A DNA stretch of 46,096 nucleotides from Pirellulales bacterium (lineage in GTDB: Bacteria > Planctomycetota > Planctomycetia > Pirellulales > Lacipirellulaceae): NCBI GenBank assembly GCA_016930815.1, contig JAFGFZ010000378.1:1-46096 (forward strand), written 5' to 3'. A program made the translations under genes and the position numbers. Shown here one piece after another: positions 42,523 through 46,096 of this stretch (within the stretch, counting starts at the first letter, position 1; each line of letters starts with the position of its first letter). The notes below the pieces were generated by a model. That model was given only the letters and a program-made list of their open reading frames with translations. It did not search any database and was not told where the DNA came from.

Positions 42523-43815
42523 CTAGCTGAACCACTGGGAAAGGGCGTCCATCAGCGAGCTGGTGACCGCATAGGGCTCATTCCAGCCCCAAATACTGCG
42601 TAACAGATCGAACATCATCATGCTGCCAATGGCCAGAACGAGAATGCAGCCGACGAGGCTTGTGATATTCCAGCCTGAAAACGTCGTATCGGGCACACTT
42701 GGGATGCCCGCGGCGATTCCGCCAGTCGATGTATCGATCATCGGGCCCACCCCGACTGGCATCCCCTCGGCTGGCTGAAGCGCCACCGCTCCAACGGCAT
42801 CGTCGCCGAGGATGGTTTCAACGTCCTCGCCCAGATCACTGGCACTGTCGAGTGCGATCACTTGCGAGCCACTATCGTCCGATTCCTCGCCTCCGGTCTC
42901 CATGAGTGGTGTCAAGGAGAAATCATCTTCGGCCTGGAGTGGGGCAATGTCGGAACCAAGATCTTCCTCCAGCACGAGGTGTTCCTCGGCTTCGCCAAGC
43001 TCAAGCGGTTCAATACCCGATCCACCGAGTTCAAGAGAAATGTCGTCCAGTGCCAGACCGCTATCCGTCGGCGAAATTAAGTTGATTCCACTGTCGCCCG
43101 CGCTGAGAGTAATATCACTGCCACCTTCGGACAGAATGAGGTCATCGTCGCCGGTCTCCTCGACCAGTCCCGCTCCACCTGCGCCCTCTTGAGCTTGAAG
43201 AATGTCCGACTCGACCAGCTCCAGTTCACTTCCTTGGTCCTTTGATTTGAGCTGGTTGACTTCGCTCGCGGAGAGAATCTTACTCGATTCAGTTTCCAGA
43301 TCGATTTCAAGTTCATCCAGATCTTCGAATTTGCCTGATGGCGGTGTCGGCATTGCCAGGGATTCCGAACCAGGCGCGCCGAGGACATTCGAACCGCTGA
43401 TCCCTGGTGCCAAAATATCCGATGCTGGGGATGCCAGTCGGACATCGCTATTGGAGATGTTTTTATCGGAATCGAGTTGGAGTTCGAGATCGCTGTCCCC
43501 TTTGACCGCACCCGGTTTGCCAATCACGGTACTAGGAGGCCGATTCGCGTCGTCAACAGCATCATCATCGCTGACCAGGATCGAATCGGATGGATCACTT
43601 GGTTCCTCGATGGCTTCCAGCGCGATATCGCTGACCGATGCTTGTTTCCAGGCCTTGGGATCAGCCGCGAGCTTGTCCAGTTCGTCGGCACGGAACTTCC
43701 AGCTCGCGCCATCGCGATATGCTCGAATCTTACCCGCCTCGCGGAGATCGTTGAGCTGCTCTTTCGAAATCTTGAGACGGCTTGCCGCCTCGTCCAAGGG
43801 AATAAACTGCGACAT
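42523..43815 (-). CDS. Membrane-anchored helix-turn-helix protein with acidic repetitive middle
   Basis: A 430-residue protein from ATG 43815 (a start 5 codons earlier is possible). Residues 4-50 form an excisionase/MerR-type winged HTH (FIPLDEAASRLKISKEQLNDLREAGKIRAYRDGASWKFRADEL). Residues 65-345 are acidic and low-complexity, with recurring SDI/SGI-x-L elements (GSDITLSAGD SGINLIS, GSDIAPL). A single membrane helix lies near residues 385-410 (NITSLVGCILVLAIGSMMMFDLL), followed by a short C-terminus. The layout suggests a DNA-binding head tethered to the membrane by a flexible acidic arm. No partner is obvious. Domain calls are reasonable; the function is unknown. Confidence 0.75.
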   Translation of the reverse strand: MSQFIPLDEAASRLKISKEQLNDLREAGKIRAYRDGASWKFRADELDKLAADPKAWKQASVSDIALEAIEEPSDPSDSILVSDDDAVDDANRPPSTVIGKPGAVKGDSDLELQLDSDKNISNSDVRLASPASDILAPGISGSNVLGAPGSESLAMPTPPSGKFEDLDELEIDLETESSKILSASEVNQLKSKDQGSELELVESDILQAQEGAGGAGLVEETGDDDLILSEGGSDITLSAGDSGINLISPTDSGLALDDISLELGGSGIEPLELGEAEEHLVLEEDLGSDIAPLQAEDDFSLTPLMETGGEESDDSGSQVIALDSASDLGEDVETILGDDAVGAVALQPAEGMPVGVGPMIDTSTGGIAAGIPSVPDTTFSGWNITSLVGCILVLAIGSMMMFDLLRSIWGWNEPYAVTSSLMDALSQWFS

Positions 43816-44025
43816 GGCAACCTCGTGCACGTTCCAGTCCCATCGGGACGGAATCCGGCTTCAGGCGGCGCCTTCCTGTTCTTCGCCCGAACAACAATCG
43901 AATCTTGCGCGATCCATCAACCGAGCGGATCCATGGGACCTCGGCAAATTGAGCTATGTTCCTTAAATCGTACGTTTTTTTTGCACGGCCTTCGATATAA
44001 TTAATTTAACATATTCTTTATTTTA

Positions 44026-44370
44026 TTATCTTTCCAGTCCAAGCCGCACTTCCTCCGGGGTAGGGGAATGGCTATTAAAGCTTGTCATGCGTAAATCCGA
44101 TTCGATGTTACGCATGCTTTCAAGCCGAATCTTACCCTGATCTTTACTGATATGATAAACGGCGATCGAACGTCGTTGAGAATCGACGATGATCACACGT
44201 TCACCCGTCGAATCGCCGGGGAGTTGGATGGCGATCAAGTCACCCCGGTGATGGACCGATTCTGCCTCCGGCTGGCCGTAGACGGGAACCGTGATCACAT
44301 GCCACCCAAGCCATGCAACTGCCAGCCCCGTGGCGATCCACCCGACTCGAATCTTATGGTTACAATACAT
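44026..44370 (-). CDS. Small exported or membrane-anchored protein of unknown function
   Basis: A 114-residue protein with one N-terminal hydrophobic helix (IATGLAVAWLGWHVITVPVYG) and a soluble part that looks beta-rich (RVIIVDSQRRSIAVYHISKDQGKIRLESMRNIESDLRMTSF). A strong GGAGGAGG lies close upstream of the ATG at 44370, so translation from this start is believable. It is not recognised. It lies 210 bp upstream of the HTH-membrane protein gene on the same strand; the intervening DNA is AT-rich and probably contains that gene's promoter. No known domain is claimed. Confidence 0.65.
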   Translation of the reverse strand: MYCNHKIRVGWIATGLAVAWLGWHVITVPVYGQPEAESVHHRGDLIAIQLPGDSTGERVIIVDSQRRSIAVYHISKDQGKIRLESMRNIESDLRMTSFNSHSPTPEEVRLGLER

Positions 44371-44822
44371 TGGGCACCTCCTCCAAGAAAGGGACTCGTT
44401 TACGAAACGTCGTAGACTGGTTCACATCCGGGAGTTGGGCACTCTTTTTCATTCTAAACGGCCCAACGTCCTATTCAAGCAGATTTGCCTATCCGAAATC
44501 CATATCGCCGACTACCATGGACAGTTAGGACCGACCCCGGCCGTGTATCCCAAATATTCGGCCTCGAATCCATCCCACGCCCCAGCAATAAGCCCGCGAC
44601 CTGCGGGAGCCCGCGACCTGCGGGAGCCCGCGACCTGCGGGGAGCCCGTGACCGGAGGGGAGCCCGTGACCGAGGGGAGCCCGTGACCGGAGGGGAGCCC
44701 GTGACCTGCGGGGAGCCAACGATTTGGTCATTGCTGGATTCAGACAGGGAGCGGGAGTCTAGGAGTGAAGCCAACAGTTCGGCAAGAGCACGTTTTCCAT
44801 CCCCAGATCATCATTAAGTCCG
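44371..44822. other. Intergenic region with tandem GC-rich repeats
   Basis: A 450-bp gap between divergent genes. The central 44591-44713 stretch is a tandem array, listed separately. The rest contains no convincing ORF, and frames across the array are artefacts. The promoter of the HisN-type gene is not recognised. Confidence 0.55.
44591..44713. repeat. 17-18-bp GC-rich tandem repeat, seven copies
   Basis: Contiguous units start at 44591, 44608, 44625, 44643, 44661, 44678 and 44696. Three read AGCCCGCGACCTGCGGG(G), three read AGCCCGTGACCG(G)AGGGG and the last is a hybrid AGCCCGTGACCTGCGGGG. A partial AGCC follows. The two sub-types in blocks, with a hybrid at the end, suggest unequal crossing-over. 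No spacer, so not CRISPR. Function unknown. Confidence 0.9.
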
Positions 44823-45656
44823 ATGTCCAACCGATCGAATACGGAAGTGCAAGCCAGGCTTGATCTTGCGATCGATATTGCCCGTGAAGCTGGCCAAATC
44901 ACATTGCGCTATTTCCGGCGCTTTGATCTCCAGGTCGAATCCAAGCCGGATCATTCGCCTGTCACCGCTGCCGACCGGCTGGCAGAGCTGCAGATCCGAC
45001 ATCGGATTTCACAGGCATTTCCCGACGATGCCGTTCTCGGAGAAGAAATCGGCCAAAAAGAGGGCAGTGGACGGTATCGCTGGATTATTGATCCAATCGA
45101 TGGAACGAAATCGTTTGTCGCCGGTGTCCCACTCTATACGACATTGATTGGTATCATGGATGGCGACGCGAGCCGGGCTGGCGTTCTCTTTGCACCGGCA
45201 ACCGGTGAAATGGTCTATGCGGCCATCGGGAGTGGGGCCTGGTTCATCGACGGCGATGCCGAACCCTGTCCGGCTCGGGTATCGAAAATCGATCAATTCT
45301 CCAACGCCCTTTTCCTGACCACGGAAGTGAAAAACTATACCGAATATCGGCGGAAAGATGCGTTGCCCGTTTTTCTGGAATTACAAAGCAGAGCCCGAAT
45401 GGCACGAACCTGGGGGGATGCCTACGGTTACCTGATGGTGGCCACTGGGCGGGCCGACATCATGATCGATCCGGCCCTGAATCTATGGGACGCGGCTCCC
45501 CTTCTGCCGATTCTTGAAGAGGCGGGAGGCCGATTCACGGATTGGAATGGTCACCCCACAGTCCTCCATGGAGATGGGATCGGTACCAACGGCCACCTCC
45601 ACGAGCAGGTGTTGGAATACACACGCAACTATTCGATCCATGCTCGCAACGATTGA
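44823..45656 (+). CDS. Inositol-monophosphatase-family phosphatase, HisN-like (histidinol phosphatase)
   Basis: A 277-residue enzyme of the IMPase fold. Metal motif WIIDPIDGTKSFVAGVPLYTTLIG, the upstream acidic Glu pair VLGEEIG, and C-terminal WDAAPLLPILEEAGG are all present. The GTKSFVAG form is typical of the HisN-type histidinol-phosphate phosphatases described in actinobacteria and others, rather than general inositol phosphatases (GTxNF). It would complete histidine biosynthesis, but no other his genes are nearby, so the substrate is inferred. 3'-phosphoadenosine or inositol phosphate remain possible. The start at ATG 44823 lacks an obvious Shine-Dalgarno sequence. Confidence 0.8.
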   Translation: MSNRSNTEVQARLDLAIDIAREAGQITLRYFRRFDLQVESKPDHSPVTAADRLAELQIRHRISQAFPDDAVLGEEIGQKEGSGRYRWIIDPIDGTKSFVAGVPLYTTLIGIMDGDASRAGVLFAPATGEMVYAAIGSGAWFIDGDAEPCPARVSKIDQFSNALFLTTEVKNYTEYRRKDALPVFLELQSRARMARTWGDAYGYLMVATGRADIMIDPALNLWDAAPLLPILEEAGGRFTDWNGHPTVLHGDGIGTNGHLHEQVLEYTRNYSIHARND

Positions 45657-45675
45657 CTTCATGGAGAATAGTTTC

Positions 45676-45702
45676 TTTAGGTCCTTTTGGTCCTTTAGGT
45701 CC
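45676..45702. repeat. Short 9-bp tandem repeat
   Basis: TTTAGGTCC, TTTTGGTCC, TTTAGGTCC in a row, followed by TTTG, in the gap after the HisN-type gene. It can be read in frame as a Gly-Pro-Lys repeat on the minus strand, but no gene is supported there. Confidence 0.75.
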
Positions 45703-45797
45703 TTTGTAATTGCGCCTCTGTCCCGTTCGGAAATGATCGATTTGGATTTGGAATTCAAAGCCTGCATGCTTGAAAAGAGACACGATAGTTTTCTCCC

Positions 45798-46096
45798 CTA
45801 GGGATGTTCGAGCCACTTGGCAACTCGCACTTCCGACGCATCGATGGAAAACCGCACCATGCCGACCTTGGCGGTATTCAACACAACCGCCCCGGCTTGC
45901 CGATAGGCGCATTCGGCTTCTTCTGCGTCCGAATACACTCCGCTGCTGATGACCACCCATTCCGGGGAACACCATCGAGCAAATCCAGGTGGATCGCTGT
46001 GGCAACTGCCATGGTGTGGCGCGAGGATGATATCGCAGTCGATCGGGAGTTCAGCAAACAAGGCATCCAGTCCAAGAGAGTCCAAATCGCCTGGCA
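45798..46096 (-). CDS. ComEC/Rec2-like metallo-beta-lactamase-fold protein (C-terminal part only)
   Basis: The frame is open to the window edge, and only the last 98 or so residues are present. They read PGDLDSLGLDALFAELPIDCDIILAPHHGSCHSDPPGFARWC, which matches the end of the MBL-fold domain of ComEC: a GDLxxxG segment, then HHGS (metal or active-site His), then PEWVVISSG. ComEC is an inner-membrane channel for DNA uptake in transformation; its C-terminal domain is an MBL-fold nuclease-like part. Without the membrane domain, a stand-alone hydrolase of the same family cannot be excluded. Confidence 0.7.
   Translation of the reverse strand, partial: PGDLDSLGLDALFAELPIDCDIILAPHHGSCHSDPPGFARWCSPEWVVISSGVYSDAEEAECAYRQAGAVVLNTAKVGMVRFSIDASEVRVAKWLEHP

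Noticed and set aside
44823-45656. Assigning the phosphatase to inositol
   Set aside because: The motif is GTKSF, typical of HisN-like enzymes, whereas inositol phosphatases usually have GTxNF; the substrate was left open.
1-46096. tRNA or rRNA genes
   Set aside because: No cloverleaf with a T-loop GTTCGAATC-type arm or rRNA-like stretch was found by eye; a tRNAscan-type search could still find one.

Overview
The window looks like chromosomal DNA from a planctomycete (Planctomycetota). Several lines of evidence agree: a DUF1559 pseudopilin-like protein, a giant secreted protein opening with a LEPRxFLSA-type N-terminal motif, dockerin-like repeats of the DxDxDVDxxDF..WQ type, a PEP-CTERM tail, an SHD1-thioredoxin lipoprotein, a hydrazine-synthase-alpha-like (HzsA-related) haem protein without other anammox genes, a DUF4954 protein and an acidic membrane-tethered HTH protein. 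No tRNA, rRNA, phage, IS or CRISPR was recognised. It reads as a core and lifestyle region with many gaps rich in hairpins and tandem repeats.

Layout. 1-3.2 kb: the end of a GH16 glycanase, then two tandem uroporphyrinogen-decarboxylase-fold proteins, probably methyltransferases. 3.2-10.3 kb: surface and secreted proteins (DUF1559 pseudopilin, TPR lipoprotein, LamG-metallophosphoesterase-dockerin giant, six-hairpin-type secreted protein). 10.8-15.8 kb: lysine 6-aminotransferase, then a coupled pair on the minus strand (HMGL-type acyltransferase and DUF4954). 16-19.4 kb, minus strand: acyl carrier protein, acetate kinase, phosphotransacetylase and glucosamine-6-phosphate deaminase. Together these suggest amino-sugar breakdown feeding acetyl-CoA and acetate metabolism. 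19.4-25 kb: a frameshifted dockerin protein, a GNAT acetyltransferase, the HzsA-related protein and a thioredoxin lipoprotein. 25-28.3 kb: GalU, a GHMP (glucuronokinase-like) kinase and a phosphofructokinase with the signature residues of the pyrophosphate-dependent type. 28.4-31.4 kb: pepP-accB-accC on the minus strand. 31.6-34 kb: an S8-like secreted protease and a QueD/PTPS protein.

34.4-38.9 kb holds the most unusual system: a three-gene, translationally coupled operon (two ATGA overlaps). It encodes a MotA/TolQ/ExbB-type channel protein with a roughly 290-residue cytoplasmic tail and two different single-pass ExbD/TolR/MotB-like partners. Only one partner carries the membrane aspartate; the other has Ala at that place. 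39-46 kb: lspA and a DksA/TraR zinc-finger gene, thrC-dapB, the membrane-tethered HTH protein, a small secreted protein, a HisN-type phosphatase and the C-terminus of a ComEC-like protein.

Intergenic DNA is notable for a 31-bp tandem repeat made of two hairpins (4335-4551), a 17-18-bp GC-rich tandem array (44591-44713), several strong GC-rich hairpins, and four AACCGGTT palindromes that lie outside coding sequence or at a stop codon. All functional calls come from reading motifs by eye; no database search was run.
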